Shown here piece by piece: positions 11,146-21,784 of a stretch of 64,000 nt of DNA. How positions within the stretch are numbered: the first letter of the stretch is position 1; each line of letters starts with the position of its first letter. The notes beneath the pieces were generated by a model. That model did no database searches. It saw nothing but the letters and a program-made list of their open reading frames with translations, and had not been told where the DNA came from. The DNA is taken from positions 41,310,212 to 41,374,211 of the forward strand of contig ML679970.1 in NCBI GenBank assembly GCA_007922225.1. The letters are read 5' to 3'. Source of the DNA: Emydura subglobosa (lineage: Eukaryota; Chordata; Testudines; Chelidae). The translations under genes and the position numbers were made by a program.

Positions 11146-12655
11146 GGAATTGGCTGATGTGATTGCAGAGCCATTGGCCATTATCTTTGAAAACTCGTGG
11201 CAATTGGGGGAGATCCCAGATGATTGGAAAAAGTCAAATATAGTGCCCATCTTCAAAAAAAGGGAAGGAAGAGGATCCGGGGAACTACAGACCAGTCAGC
11301 CTCACCTCAGTCCCTGGAAAAATCATGGAGCAGGTCCTCAAGGAATCTGTTTTGAGGCACTTGGAAGAGAGGAAGGTGATCAGGAACAGTTAACATGGAT
11401 TCACCAAGGGCAAATCATGTCTGACTAACCTGATTGCCTTCTATGATGAGATGACTGACTCTGTGGATGTAGGAAAAGCGCTGGACGTGATGTACCTTGA
11501 CTTTAGCAAAGCTTTTGATACAGTCTCCCACAGTATTCTTGACAGCAAGTTAAGAAGTATGGGTTGGTTGGATGAATGGACTATAAGGTGGATAGAAAGC
11601 TGGCTAGACGATCGGACTCAATGGGTAATGATCAATGGCTCGATGTCTAGGTGGCAGCCGGTAAAAGGCGGAGTGTCCCGGCGTCAATGCTGGGACCAGT
11701 TTTTTTTCAACATCTTCATTAATGATCTGGAGGATGGGGTGGATTGCACCCTCAGCAAGTTTGCAGATGACACTAAGCTGCGGGGAGTGGTAAATATGCT
11801 GGGGGGCAGAGATAGGATACAGAGTGATCTAGACAAATTAGAGGACTGCGCCAAAAGAAATCTGATGAGGCTCAACAAGGACAAGTGCAGAGTCTTGCAC
11901 TTAGAACGGAAGAATCCCATGCACAGCCACAGACTGGGGACCAACTGGCTAGGCAGCAGTTCGGCAGAAAAGGACTTGGGGGTTACAGTGGATAAGAAGC
12001 TGGATATGAGTCAACAGTGTGCCCTTATTGCCAAGCAGGATAACAGCATGTTGGGCTGCATTAGTAGGAGCATTGCCAGCAGATCGAGGGAAGTGATTAT
12101 TCCCCTGTATCTGGCATTGATGAGGCCGCATTTGGAGTATTGTGTCCAATTTTGGGCCTCCCACTACAGGAAGGATGTGGACAAATTGGAGAGTCCAGCG
12201 GAGAACAACAAAAAGGATTAGGGGGCTGGAGCACAAGACCTATGAGGAGAGGCTGAGGGAATTAAGCTTGTTTAGTCTGCAGTAGAGAAGAATGAGGGGG
12301 GAGGGGGGCAATTTGATAACAGCCTTTAACTATCTGAAAGGGGGTTCCAGGGAGGATGGAGATAGGCTGTTCTCAGTGATAGTAGATGGCAGAACAAGGA
12401 GCAATGACCTCAAGTTTCAATGGGGGTTATCTAGGTTGGGTATTAAGAAAATCTTTTTCACTAGGAGGGTGGTGAAGCACTGAATGGCTTACCAAGGGAG
12501 GTGGTGGAATCTCCTTCCTTAGAGGTTTTTAAGATGTGGCTTGATAAAGGCCTGGTTGGGATGATTTAGTTGGGGTTGGTCCCGCTTTGAGAAGGGTGTT
12601 GGACTGGATGACCTCCTTAGGTCCCTTCCAACCCTCATCTTTTATGATTCTATGA
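11146..12655 (+). mobile_element. CR1 LINE, 5'-truncated
   Basis: This is the 3' part of a CR1 retrotransposon: the RT domain, the C-terminal end of ORF2 and the short 3' UTR. The 3' end reads 'ggactggatgacctccttag', 'gtcccttccaaccctcatct', 'gattctatga', the hallmark CR1 terminus with ATTCTATG-type repeats. The left edge lies inside ORF2 (at Glu-Leu-Ala-Asp before the RT), as expected for the 5' truncation usual in CR1. No target duplication is visible, also usual for CR1. Several disablements make it a dead copy. Confidence 0.93.
11147..12483 (+). pseudogene. CR1 ORF2 reverse transcriptase, disabled
   Basis: The open reading moves through three frames. The first piece (11,147 to about 11,260) begins ELADVIAEPLAIIF and ends at NIVPIFKK. 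A frameshift lies at or just after the A7 run at 11,255-11,261. The second frame then reads [13 protein letters not shown] sequence, meets an in-frame TAA at 11,391-11,393 and continues as an open frame of 256 codons to 12,221. Within that frame, RT palm motif A (YLDFSKAFDTV) lies at residues 15-25, and the catalytic FADD motif at residues 104-107 (11,760-11,771). The region that is normally GVPQGSVLGPLLF has decayed to GVSRRQCWDQFFF, so a key substrate-binding loop is lost. A third piece in another frame (12,292-12,483) keeps the C-terminal LITAFNYLKGG and FFTRRVVKH motifs. It cannot encode an active protein. Confidence 0.9.
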
Positions 12656-13935
12656 CACTTCTTGTAGCTTGCAGTTAAATGATGAATGAAGACCTAATAT
12701 TGGAGGTGGTTAGAATGAGTCTAGGAACAACGTCCCAGCGGGGGACACGCTTTTCCTTTCAGTTATACAATTAGATGATTCTCTACACAGTGTAATGTAG
12801 AATCCTCACTTATACAGTGAAGGCACAGATTAATCAATAACGTCCAATAAAAAAATTAACATCTGACCGTGTATTCATCTATATCCGCATGAAGCTATTG
12901 GGAATAAAGGTGTCGGGGATCCTCTTCTGCAAATGTCCACAGGGACATTTGCCAGCTCTAAGTGTATCCTTTTGGAAATTACAATTTTAATTAATTTTTC
13001 CTTTAAAAAGCAATCAAACAATTTAAACTGCTTTTTAAAAAAAGAATAATGTGCTGCTGCCTTTTAAATAAGCTACTGCAGTTTTAAATTCTTGCTACAT
13101 TTTTGTCTCTGAGCACATCTGTCTTCTGTCTTGGAGCACATCTGTCTCATGTCTTTGAAGGCATCTTGCTTCTATGTTCTGGCACAAAATGAAAATATTT
13201 ACTGCTGGAAAAAAAATAAACAAAACACTTTTAAGCTATGGACGGTGTCAATTACCCTTGTGGGATTTTCCCCCCCTATCTTTTAATTCTGAAGCATCTT
13301 TGCGTGACAGTTTATAAATTTAAAATGTTTCTTACGTGACACTTAGCTCCTGTTTCATATGTATTTCTTATAAAGAGTTTCCATGTGTTTGAATTCGAGA
13401 GGGAATTATGCAAAACTAGAAGCTCTGGTTTTATATTCTTATATGATACACTTTACATACCGCAAATCATGACACTAGAATTAGTGACTGTGCATTTTAA
13501 ACATACTAAAGTACTTCACAGACTTTGTAGAATTCTACTGCAGCGCAAGTGGAGTGGTGAAAACACATTGGATGTGGCAGTGTAGCACCACTGAGCTATG
13601 AACTTTAGTAAAGTTAGTACATTGGCCCCAATCTGCTGCTGTGTATCATTGACTAGCAGCCAGTTTTGATTTCATGTCTCTCCACGTAATGATGTTGCAG
13701 TGCTGAGAGTGTGTGTTGAAAGCACTTTAACATGGCTCTACACTACAGGATGTAGTGCATGTCCTACATATTTCAAGGTCATATGGGTGCCACTTGATGA
13801 GTATGCATCAGAAGTCCGTAGAGCTCTCAAAGAGTTAATCATCTTTACAAGGGATTCTCATATACCAGACTTAAAGCAGAGGTAAAGCAGGCCTGAGTTT
13901 GTGCATGTGCTTTATGCTCTATGGAAGAGGAGCAC
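12656..13935. other. AT-rich unique DNA, no gene seen
   Basis: No repeat recognised beyond the CR1 edge. The tract at 12,960-13,240 is strongly AT-rich with several A- and T-runs. Frames at 13,385-13,585 and 13,700-13,885 lack exon signals. Confidence 0.4.
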
Positions 13936-13939
13936 AGAG

Positions 13940-14010
13940 CCTGCTGAGTTCTGGTTCTGGCTCTGCCACACACTTTCTCTGGCAAGTCACTGCAGTTGTC
14001 TGCGACTGAG
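13940..14010 (+). repeat. MIR-like fragment, forward
   Basis: 'gttctggttctggctctgcc' followed by 'ctggcaagtcactgcag' follows the MIR core order (CTGGCTCTGCCAC...GGCAAGTCACT). It is short and lacks the CCTCAGTTTCCC motif. Confidence 0.4.
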
Positions 14011-14473
14011 TATCCACTTCTGGATGTTGGGAGAATAGCTACTTTCCAAGGGAATGGGGGAGGAACACAACGAGAGGGAATCCGTGAACGTGCACAATTG
14101 TAAATGTTAAGTGGCATTATTACACAACGGTGTTTTCATATTACCTCCTTGCCACTGCCCAGCTCCCTCTTTATCTTTCGCCGCTTTCTTGTGTGGAGTT
14201 TGCTCTCAAGCCCTCGCGTTCCTTGCTTCTCACCCCTTTCACTGTTTCACTCCCTCACTGTCAGTAGGTCACCAGTGATTCCCTGCCTGCCAAGAATAAT
14301 GGTCTCTTCTCCTCTGAAGACTTCTGTATCGCCACTGCCTTGGGCCCCGTCAGTCATGCCCTCCCTGAATATCTGTGGATCGCTTTTTCTGGTTTGATTT
14401 CCTCCCTGGACATGCTTTCCTCATCCATTCTGGAGGCTCTGCCTGCTGCTTCCCCTTCCCTCTCAGCCTTTAT

Positions 14474-14760
14474 TCAGCGATTCCGAGGCCAGAAGGAGCC
14501 CCTGTGATCCTCTAGTCTGACCTCCTGTGTAACGCAGGCCAGAGACCTGCCCCACAATAACTCCGAGAGCAGATTGTTTAGTAAAACATCTAAGTGATTT
14601 AAACATTGCCAGGGATGGGGAATCCTCCACAGCTCTTGGTAAATGGTTCCGGTGGTGAATTACCCTCACTGTACAAATAAATAAATAAATTATGGCTTAT
14701 TTCCCATCTGAATTTGTCTGTCTTCAACTTCCAGCCACTGGATCATGTTGTACCTTCCTC
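14474..14760 (-). repeat. CR1 3' fragment, reverse
   Basis: 'gccagaaggagcccctgtga', 'tctagtctgacctcctgtgt' and 'aacgcaggccagagacctgc' open the copy. They are followed by 'ggtggtgaattaccctcact' and, after a short TAAA expansion, 'gaatttgtctgtcttcaact' and 'tccagccactggatcatgtt'. This is the reverse complement of the turtle CR1-type 3' region whose last part is shared with the tRNA-derived SINE at 49.8 kb. Confidence 0.75.
14670..14692. repeat. (TAAA)n short run inside CR1
   Basis: 'aaataaataaataaatt' interrupts the reverse CR1 fragment and is a local expansion of an A-rich patch. Confidence 0.6.
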
Positions 14761-15392
14761 GACTTGTCCCTCCACCCATCTCACTCTATAATTCCTTTCC
14801 CTAGGAGATCTCATTTACTTCCATGGCCTCAGCTACCAATAACACCATCCTTTACACCACCCAGGCACCTGTGTTTGGGGTCCTGCTTGTCTGCGCCCCT
14901 TCCTCCCCTCCTCGACTGTCAATGCTCTGTTCACTTCACTTCTTATGTACTGCAGCCTCGCGTCTGCTTTCTCCCATCTCCAAAATAATTCTCCTTTCCC
15001 GCTGCCCCAGCTGCATCTTCCACATTCTTCCGTCTTTGCCTTGCTTCCGCACTTCCTTTGCTTAAAGCTCAACCTCCTCACCTCCATGGCTGTCCACTGC
15101 TTGCCTCTCCCACATTACACCTCAGCTCTCATCTCCTGCAGCATCACCCTTGGTCCATCTGCTCCACCTCAGCCTCATGCTGACCTTCTCCATAACTCAC
15201 CCTTGGCACTGTGTGTTCTGCTGCCCTGTGATGCATGCCTCGAATGGCCTCCTAAGTCATACACGCAAAGCTTCCTCAACCCTCTCCTCCAAACCCACAT
15301 GTTCTGTGGTACATTGCGCCTCCAGTGGCTGCTCATCACCTCCTTTCTGTATTGTATTGTTTTTCCTGGCTTGTACCAGTTTATCCTAGTTT
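14761..15392 (+). repeat. CT-rich, possible old LINE-derived sequence
   Basis: About 630 bases are rich in C and T on the forward strand and poor in stops, giving a 165-codon frame (14,945-15,442) that runs on into the next CR1 fragment. 'aaagctcaacctcctcacct' and 'tcctctccaaacccacatgttc'-like phrasing recall the 3' coding part of L2-type LINEs in amniotes. The resemblance is weak. It could equally be a low-complexity pyrimidine tract. Confidence 0.25.
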
Positions 15393-15394
15393 CT

Positions 15395-15520
15395 CTTCAC
15401 CATAAGGGACCAGGAAATCTTCTGGTTTGGCTTCCTGTATAACACAGGCCACTAACCCTCACCCAGCTCAGCTCCCACCCATTAAACCCAACAACTGGAA
15501 TTAGACCAAAGTATAACACG
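15395..15520 (-). repeat. CR1 3' fragment, reverse
   Basis: 'gggaccaggaaatcttctgg' is followed by 'cttcctgtataacacaggcc' and then 'cactaaccctcacccagctc' and 'actggaattagaccaaagta'. This is the same reversed CR1 3' region as at 14.5 kb, another subfamily. Confidence 0.65.
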
Positions 15521-16220
15521 ATGAACTACTGTGTGCCACAGTCAGAGAACAGGAGGGACAGAGGGCACCAGTGTCCGAGGTCCCTGCCGCAGCGAGGAGT
15601 TGATTAGGTGAGAGATACCCAGATGATCTCAGTAGGCAATCCACACCCCTCACGACAGCTTTGATGTACAGTAATTGTAGCCAAGCTCTTTTGTATCGGC
15701 AACTAAATGGGCTACAAATCCTTTTGTAAATGCTGACAGCCTGTACCTGCCTCTTGAACAGTAATCTGATGTTCAGTCTCGCTGTAGCTAAGCGGATATT
15801 CCGGAAGATGCTAGCGACCCAGCTCTGTGTGTGTGTGTATGTGTGTGTGTACGTGTGTGTGCGCGCAGTGTTGCTGTCTCATGCTGCGTCTCTGAGTGTG
15901 GTGAGAACAGCTGTTTGCTTGATCCTTGTCTCCTGTTACCAGGGCCCTTCTATGTTGCCTAGAAAGGTGTCTTAGTGGCTCTTGTGATCCTCTTTCCAAG
16001 AGCACATGGGTTCTGGGATGACAAATTTTAGCAGCACGACGCAGTCCCCTTTCTGGAGACCCTGTTGATCTCTCTCATCCCCCTTTCCTTTGGCTTCTTT
16101 CTGCGTCACTATTAGCAGACCAAGAAGGGGGCATAAATTTGGTGTTTTCAGTCTAGTAAGCGGAGAACATGCATTAATATCCGAGATACTAAGTAGCTTG
16201 GCAGGTTTTTGCAGTTGCTG
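15521..16220. other. Unique-looking DNA with a TG microsatellite
   Basis: Apart from the TG repeat listed below, I see nothing recognisable. Confidence 0.4.
15825..15868. repeat. (TG)n microsatellite
   Basis: An imperfect run of TG dinucleotides broken by TA and AC steps, ending in TGCGCGC. The 81-codon forward frame across it is a product of the repeat. Confidence 0.9.
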
Positions 16221-16224
16221 CTCA

Positions 16225-16390
16225 GGAGTGAGATAACAGGCTGGGGCAGAAGTGCTGCAGGCAGGATTGAAGGGTATTGGTAGAGCTGGGCAGGTAGGGA
16301 ACCCAGGACTAGGAAGGAGATGGCACTGTAAGTCATTGATGGAGCTGAGTGGGGACCCAGGACGGGAATAGGAGGTGGCACTGTGGATTA
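16225..16390. repeat. Two-copy imperfect tandem repeat, unit about 65 bp
   Basis: 'gggaacccaggactaggaag' followed by 'gagatggcactgtaag' recurs as 'ggggacccaggacgggaata' followed by 'ggaggtggcactgtgg'. The preceding 'gtagagctgggcaggt' recurs as 'ggagctgagtgggg'. The spacing is about 65 bp. It may be a relative of the tandem modules at 20.9, 38.2 and 40.1 kb. Confidence 0.6.
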
Positions 16391-17430
16391 AATAGAGATG
16401 TGCACACTGAGCTGTGTTTGTATTTCCGGACAGGAACAGCAGGAGATGCTACAGGTCAGGAGAGACTGGTCACGGTCAGAACTTTTCATTGTCCCAGGGT
16501 GGCATGGAAGTAATGTGGCATGTCAGGCTGGGACTGAGGCCGTTGGCAGAGTTGTGTAGTGGAAGCTGGCACATCCCTTGCCTACACTATAACCTGCCTT
16601 TATCAAGTGGTATCAGCTCCTTGTGTTCTTCAGCAGCAAATGTTGGCACAAGAAAAAACTGGGAAACATGGGCAGTGATAAATGACCTTACCAGCTTGGT
16701 TTGTCGCCAGCGGCTGAGGCTGGATCTTTGTGGTTAATTTTAGCCAGGTCTGTGGGCAGTCAGGATTGCAGACCTCCTATAGAATTATCCCTCTTTCAGA
16801 AGGACGTGAATATAAAATCAGTGCAGCAAAAAAAGGGAATAAACAAAAGAACCGACCAAAAATCTCTCGGAGTGTGCAGCGTTTTGTGACTAATACGAAC
16901 ATAATTACTGTCATGCTTTTAACAAAATGCTTTCATCTCCCAGATAGGCTCCTTCCTCTGGTCATTAATCTCCAGATTTGAAATTAGCAGGCATTCAAAA
17001 GATGCAGCCTTCATGCTGAAACGCCAATCAGAGTCATGCAGCTTACCTTGGCCAGCCTAGGAGATACCAAGCAGAGCCATGACTTTGGATTTAGATCACT
17101 GACATGAATGGACTTTGGCACACTTTGACTTTTACTGCAGGCTTGATCCTAAGCCCACTGAAGTCAGTTTGCCGGGTCAGGCTGTGTGTTCTTATTTGCT
17201 CTGCTTGGTCCATTTGTCTCTCCTTTCAGCATCTTACCCTATTGTCCAACAAATGTCCCTTAGAAAAATGCAAACCGATAAGGAAGTCCTTCCTCAACTC
17301 TGTCTGTATTCCCAAGCCACGTCCATCCTCTGCATCAGCGTTCTCTTGGTTAAGTCTGTTTTCTGGTTGTAAACTTGTATGGCAGTGCATTGCATCCTGC
17401 TTCTCCATTCTCCTGTACTCTTCATGCCAC
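16391..17430. other. Unique-looking DNA, no gene seen
   Basis: No repeat except a short remnant at 17,142-17,175 ('cttgatcctaagcccactga', 'agtcag') that belongs to a common amniote palindromic repeat (GATCC..GCCCA.TGAAGTCAATGG). Confidence 0.4.
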
Positions 17431-17434
17431 ATCA

Positions 17435-17585
17435 ATTTTTAAAGCCAGAAGGGACCATTCTGATTGTGTATGTTGACCTCCTGCATAGCATAGGCCACAG
17501 AATTTCACTCAGTGATTCCTCTGTCCAGGCCAGAGCATCCGTTTGAGCTCTCTACAGCATCTCTTTTAGGAGACATTGATGGTGC
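17435..17585 (-). repeat. CR1 3' fragment, reverse
   Basis: 'gccagaagggaccattctga', 'gttgacctcctgcatagcat', 'aggccacagaatttcactca' and 'gtgattcctctgtccagg' are reversed CR1 3' sequence, followed by a diverged 'agcatctcttttaggagaca' segment. Confidence 0.75.
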
Positions 17586-17639
17586 TGGCATCTGGTCTTA
17601 TGCCTGTTCTGGCCTACAAGGTGAGGGTTTTGGCGGGGT

Positions 17640-17840
17640 TTCTTTGGAGGCTCTGAAATCCGGTGGGGAAGGAGAGTCTCAGAGTGCGGCTCCAGCCCGA
17701 GCCCCAACGTCCATGCTGCTCTTTTTAGCCCCATAGCGCAGGTGCAGTGCGGCCAAGTCAGTCAACCTGGGTTTTGAGACTCTCTGCCAGGGGTCTCTTT
17801 TTGCAGTGTAAACACACCCGCAGAGGCCTCTTTTCGGAGA
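17640..17840. mobile_element. MITE half, GTCTACAC-type family
   Basis: 'cggctccagcccgagcccca', 'acgtccatgctgctcttttt', 'gccaagtcagtcaacctggg' and 'tttttgcagtgtaaacacac' are in the order of the right half of a large palindromic turtle MITE. The left half is missing. The element at 61,979-62,207 belongs to the same subfamily. Confidence 0.6.
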
Positions 17841-18490
17841 GAGTGTCTAGCTACATCTCTGTCTGGGGCTTGCTGCTGCTGCTGCTTTGTGAACTTGGTA
17901 CTTACGAAAAGAGGAGCAACTTACAGGACCCGTGTCACAAGGGGGCTGACCCTTGATGGGAGTTGGGCACAGACCCACCTGTGACTCATTAGCTGCCTCT
18001 TGCCTGGTGCCATGAGGCTAGGGCTCAGACAGTGGCTTGATGATCACGTGGCCCTCTGAAGACGAGCCAGCAAGAGCTCAGCTGTTAGGGAGAGCTGTGG
18101 GAAGTAGATAGGCTCCTGCAGAAGACCCTGGCTCAAGGGCACGATTGAAATGCTGAACTTGGGTTAAATAGTTTTATTTGGAGTGGCTGGGGTGGGAGAG
18201 GGCTGAAGCTCTAAAGAAAAAAGGATTAGAGCCCTGTGGCTGGAAAATGTGCCATGTTGCAATGACCAGGAAGAGCCCGCTGGCTTCCCACCAGCAAGGG
18301 ATTTGCTATGCAAGCATTCCCCCCAGCTCTGCCTGGGTGCCTCCGTCCTGCAACGCAGCACCTCCTGGCCTCAGAATTGTGACACTCAACCCCTGACTGC
18401 TCTTCAAGCCCCGCGCCTCTCCTGACCAGCCGCTGCCAGATGCAGCTGCAGTCGGGCTAAATTTCCAGGATGCCATGGCTCAGACCACTG
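17841..18490. other. Unique-looking DNA, no gene seen
   Basis: A short CTG run at 17,872-17,886 is the only notable element. Confidence 0.4.
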
Positions 18491-18494
18491 TAGA

Positions 18495-18590
18495 CTTTCA
18501 TTTCACTTATGAGCTAAGGTAGGATTTGAACCTGAGGTATCCAGAGGCCAACTGCTAATTCACTCGTTCATTGTGCCTCTGTTCTAGATG
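18495..18590 (-). repeat. tRNA-like SINE head, reverse
   Basis: Read on the reverse strand, 'acctcaggttcaaatcctac' is a B-box-like motif (GGTTCAAATCC), preceded by an A-box-like 'gaacgagtgaattagcagtt'. This is the arrangement of a tRNA-derived SINE head, probably MIR. It is not an intact tRNA gene: no acceptor pairing is evident. Confidence 0.5.
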
Positions 18591-20095
18591 CCTGTCCTTG
18601 CTTTTGCTTTGCACTCTGATTGCTTCCCATTTGCACCCTGCTTCTGTAATATTTTCTCAGATGTTTGCTGTAGGCAGAGTTCTCACTGCTTTTCTGTTGC
18701 TGGAATCTTACGGCTGCAGTGAGCTGCCGCTCTGTCTGTCTGTGTGGAACCAAAGTTGACAGCGTGAGGTGGAGACGAGCAAGCAGCTCCACTTTCCAGG
18801 TAATCAGAGTGTTGTCTCCTGGATTTATTGCTAGGAATTCAGAGCATCGCCCGGCTTTCCTGAAAGATCCATGTACACGCAAGGTGCAGCTTCCCATTCC
18901 GTGGAGAAACCCTTGTCAATTGGAGGTTTTGTAACAGCGCTTATTGAATGTGGCTGGAAAGTAGCACTGTTTGCCTGCCGCACGGAGTCCTGCAGGAGGC
19001 AGTGGCTGTGCAGAGCTCTGCAAGTTTTAGCTAGCCTTCAGCTGCCCCTATTCTGCTGCCAGCTGATCTGAAAATCAGCTGTAAGGACTCCCCATTTCCC
19101 TGGCTTGCCAGCACAGCATGCTTCTGTCAGCTGGGCTATAGCAACAGGCAGGGAGGGTGGGGAAAGGATCTGGAAGCAGGGACAAGAATTGGTGAGGGAA
19201 AGCAATGCTGGCTGTGGCTTGGGAGCCAGCAGGGTGTGTGTGTGGGGGAAATGAGATGGGACTGAGGGCAGAGGAGCAGGGGCTCCTGTAGGAGAAGAAG
19301 AGTTTGGGGGAGCAGGATGACTCAGCAGCCGGAAAGCATTAACAGTCCATCCTCTCTTGAACTAATGTTGATTTCCACCGGGAAACTGATCCAGACCCAA
19401 GCAACACTCCCTCCCGCCCTCACTCCCATCGCCTGTGTGAATGAGATAGTCTCGATGGATTTTCACTGTCGAGCAAAATCTCATCCCTCCAGCTTCTCCC
19501 AGGGCACCAGTGGCTGCATGCAGCATGGCAGGGGTTGATGGGGAGTGTGAAGTGTGTGTTGGGGTTTGTATTGGGGGGAGGAGATTTTGAGCTGTAGGTG
19601 TTTCACGCCTTCCTGGTCTCGCCTGATGGCACAAGTTGGCCTCCCCCTGCCACCAGCTCTGGGCAATTTACAGGGCTTCCCCTTCATCTGTTCTTTCTCA
19701 TTTGTTTAAACTGACTTTCCCCTTGGATCAAAGGGAGGGAGTGGGGGGTTGACGGGAGAAATCTGGCTAACCCCTCCTTCCTGTTCTGCTCATCTCCTTG
19801 CGTGCTGATAGATGTACTGTCAGGCCAAGCTGTGCTATCCACAGGAGTCCTGGGGCTTGCTAGATTGACAGGCACTGGAGGCCATTTTCCTCTGTTGATG
19901 GAATGCTTCCAACCACGCAGTCATAACAATTTTGACATTTTGAGGAAGGAGAGAAATTTTGCCCGGCACTGTGCATGGTTGGCAAAACTGTAGCTGACAA
20001 AATAAATAAAGGTGAATGGCCTGCAAACTGCTCCTCTTTATTATTTATTTCTAATTCTGACTCTTGCTATCTGCAAACCACAGCTTATTTGAGTC
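18591..20095. other. Unique-looking DNA, no gene seen
   Basis: Several 60-110 codon frames overlap on both strands (for example 18,568-18,897 reverse) without recognisable domains or splice context. Nothing is called. Confidence 0.4.
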
Positions 20096-20099
20096 CTGA

Positions 20100-20154
20100 T
20101 TTTTTTTTAATTTAATTTAATTTAATTTTTTTTTTTTTTTTTTTTTTTTTTTTG
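20100..20154. repeat. T-rich tract with (TTTAA)n and a long T run
   Basis: A T8 run, then four TTTAA steps, then about 30 consecutive T. No SINE body adjoins it on either side. The long homopolymer is a likely site of assembly or length variation. Confidence 0.9.
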
Positions 20155-20524
20155 GACAGTGACATTTGGGTCTGGTTTCCATGGCATTCAGCATGCTGCA
20201 GATGGTAAAGGTGGTGCTGACCAAGTCGATACGGGCAGAGGAGCCGCAGGGCTGTTGTATTGTCAGTGACACCATGTGTAAATTCTCTTTAATTTTTTGC
20301 CATTCTTAGTTTCTAGCTGATGCAAAAACCTCAAGGAGTCAGGACCGTGTACTGTGATGCAGTTACACATATGGATCAAAGGTACTGCATGGCCCAGTGA
20401 TGCTGAGGGTTCATACACATAGAGGAGAAGACCAGCCCTGGGTTTACATTTTGAAGGGGACTGTGAATTTCCAGGTTGCAGCCTAGAACATTAAACCTCT
20501 GCAGCATTTTCCACAGTAGTCTCA

Positions 20525-20806
20525 GCCCTGGTCTACACTTACCTGGAGATTCGGTGACAGTCGACAGGAGTTACGCGAACTATGCAGAGTAGCTTGCGTA
20601 ACTCATGTCGACTGCTCTGCCTCCCTTCTGCGTGCTGTCTACACTGCGCTGCTGATCCTGTCGACGCAGTGCTACGCTACTTGAGGGGGTGGTTTACCAG
20701 CGTTGACTTCCTGATCGATTGACGGGTCTACACTGACTGCTCAATCGATCCAGAAAGATCGATCTGGCGGTGGCGAATTTGCCGCCATCAGTATAGACAT
20801 GGCCTA
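20525..20806. mobile_element. MITE with GTCTACACT-type termini and repeated internal motif
   Basis: The left end 'gccctggtctacacttacc' and the right end 'agtatagacatggccta' are imperfect inverted repeats. The motif GTCTACACTG also occurs internally, and so do GTCGAC and ATCGAT palindromes ('tcaatcgatccagaaagatc'). It is about 280 bp and noncoding. Confidence 0.7.
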
Positions 20807-20869
20807 GGTCTGCACAGGAAAAGGCAGACGTGGGGCGTGCTGCTGGGCAGGAGCCAGCTACATTAGAAG

Positions 20870-21020
20870 AACTGGGATTTTCGGGGGCCCAAGTCTGGAA
20901 TAGCAGGGGTGCTTCAGGTCAGAATTGAGGATCATAAGCAGATCTGTGGGGGGGAGTCCAGAGCTGGAATAACTGGGGGTGCTACTGCTCAGGATTGAGG
21001 TGCACTGGCAGATCTGTGTT
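20870..21020 (+). repeat. Tandem module, about 73-bp unit, two copies
   Basis: Copy one: 'gtctggaatagcaggggtgc', 'tcagaattgaggatcat', 'agcagatctgtggg'. Copy two: 'gagctggaataactgggggt', 'tcaggattgaggtgcact', 'ggcagatctgtgttt'. The same unit recurs in reverse at 38.2 and 40.1 kb, so it is a dispersed family whose members are themselves tandem. Confidence 0.7.
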
Positions 21021-21054
21021 TCTCTCCACTGTCTCTTGCTGTAGTCAGCAAAGG

Positions 21055-21142
21055 GCCAGATTCTGCTGCCCTGACTCAAGCTGGGTAGCCCCTTACTCTG
21101 TGAGTGATTGCATTGAGGGCAATGGTGCTGCTTGCAGAATAA
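21055..21142. repeat. Decayed palindromic repeat
   Basis: 'gggccagattctgctgccct', 'agccccttactctgtgagtg' and 'attgcattgagggcaatggt' match one arm of a widespread amniote palindromic repeat that begins GGGCCAGATTCTG and turns around CCATTGAAGTCAATGG. Confidence 0.5.
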
Positions 21143-21780
21143 AATCCTCCTAGTAATGGTGACAAGACCAGACCTTTCATCGCCACTTTCTTTACATTCA
21201 GTCAAGTTTTCAAATGTAAAAGAGAGAATTAGCAAACCCAACTTCATTGACTATGGTTGAAGCTGGTGCATCATCTTTAACTTGGTTACCAGGCTCCCAT
21301 CTCAAAAGGCCAAACTGAGACTTACAGTTGAGCCTACATCTGTTGAATCCTGTGGTCCAGCGGCCTTTTACACCAGGACTAAATTTGCACAAAATGCACT
21401 GAGAGTTTTGTTGAGAGAAACCCTATTTTTTTCCTTTTACACATGCCAGTGCCATTAGAAGTTGGGTTGTGCGAGTCTTTGGGGATGGGGAATTAAGGAG
21501 GAAAAGCCCTGTATTGGTCATATTCTCACTCTTCTTTTTGACCAGGGGCATGGGGAATCTATTTTATTGTAGGAATTCCCAAGAAATTCAACATTTAGTT
21601 TATATCATGAATTTAACCACAGTGTTCACTCATGCAGACCGTCACTGCTTAGGTCGCTCCCAGCAGAGACATCTGTTTTACAGTAGCTGGTTGCCTCCCC
21701 ACTGTGCTGTCCCTGGGGTGCCTGGGATTCTAAGGCCCCTCGCCATCATCTGCCGTTAGCATGGGAAGGCTGTGTCTGTG
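21143..21780. other. Unique-looking DNA, no gene seen
   Basis: No repeat or exon signal recognised. Confidence 0.35.
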
Positions 21781-21784
21781 CCTG

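Noticed and set aside
14945..15442. 165-codon forward ORF
   Set aside because: It runs through a pyrimidine-rich stretch and into a reverse CR1 fragment; the open frame reflects composition.
20100..20154. Poly(A)/poly(T) tail of a processed pseudogene
   Set aside because: No gene-like or SINE-like sequence adjoins the T run on either side and no flanking duplication is visible.
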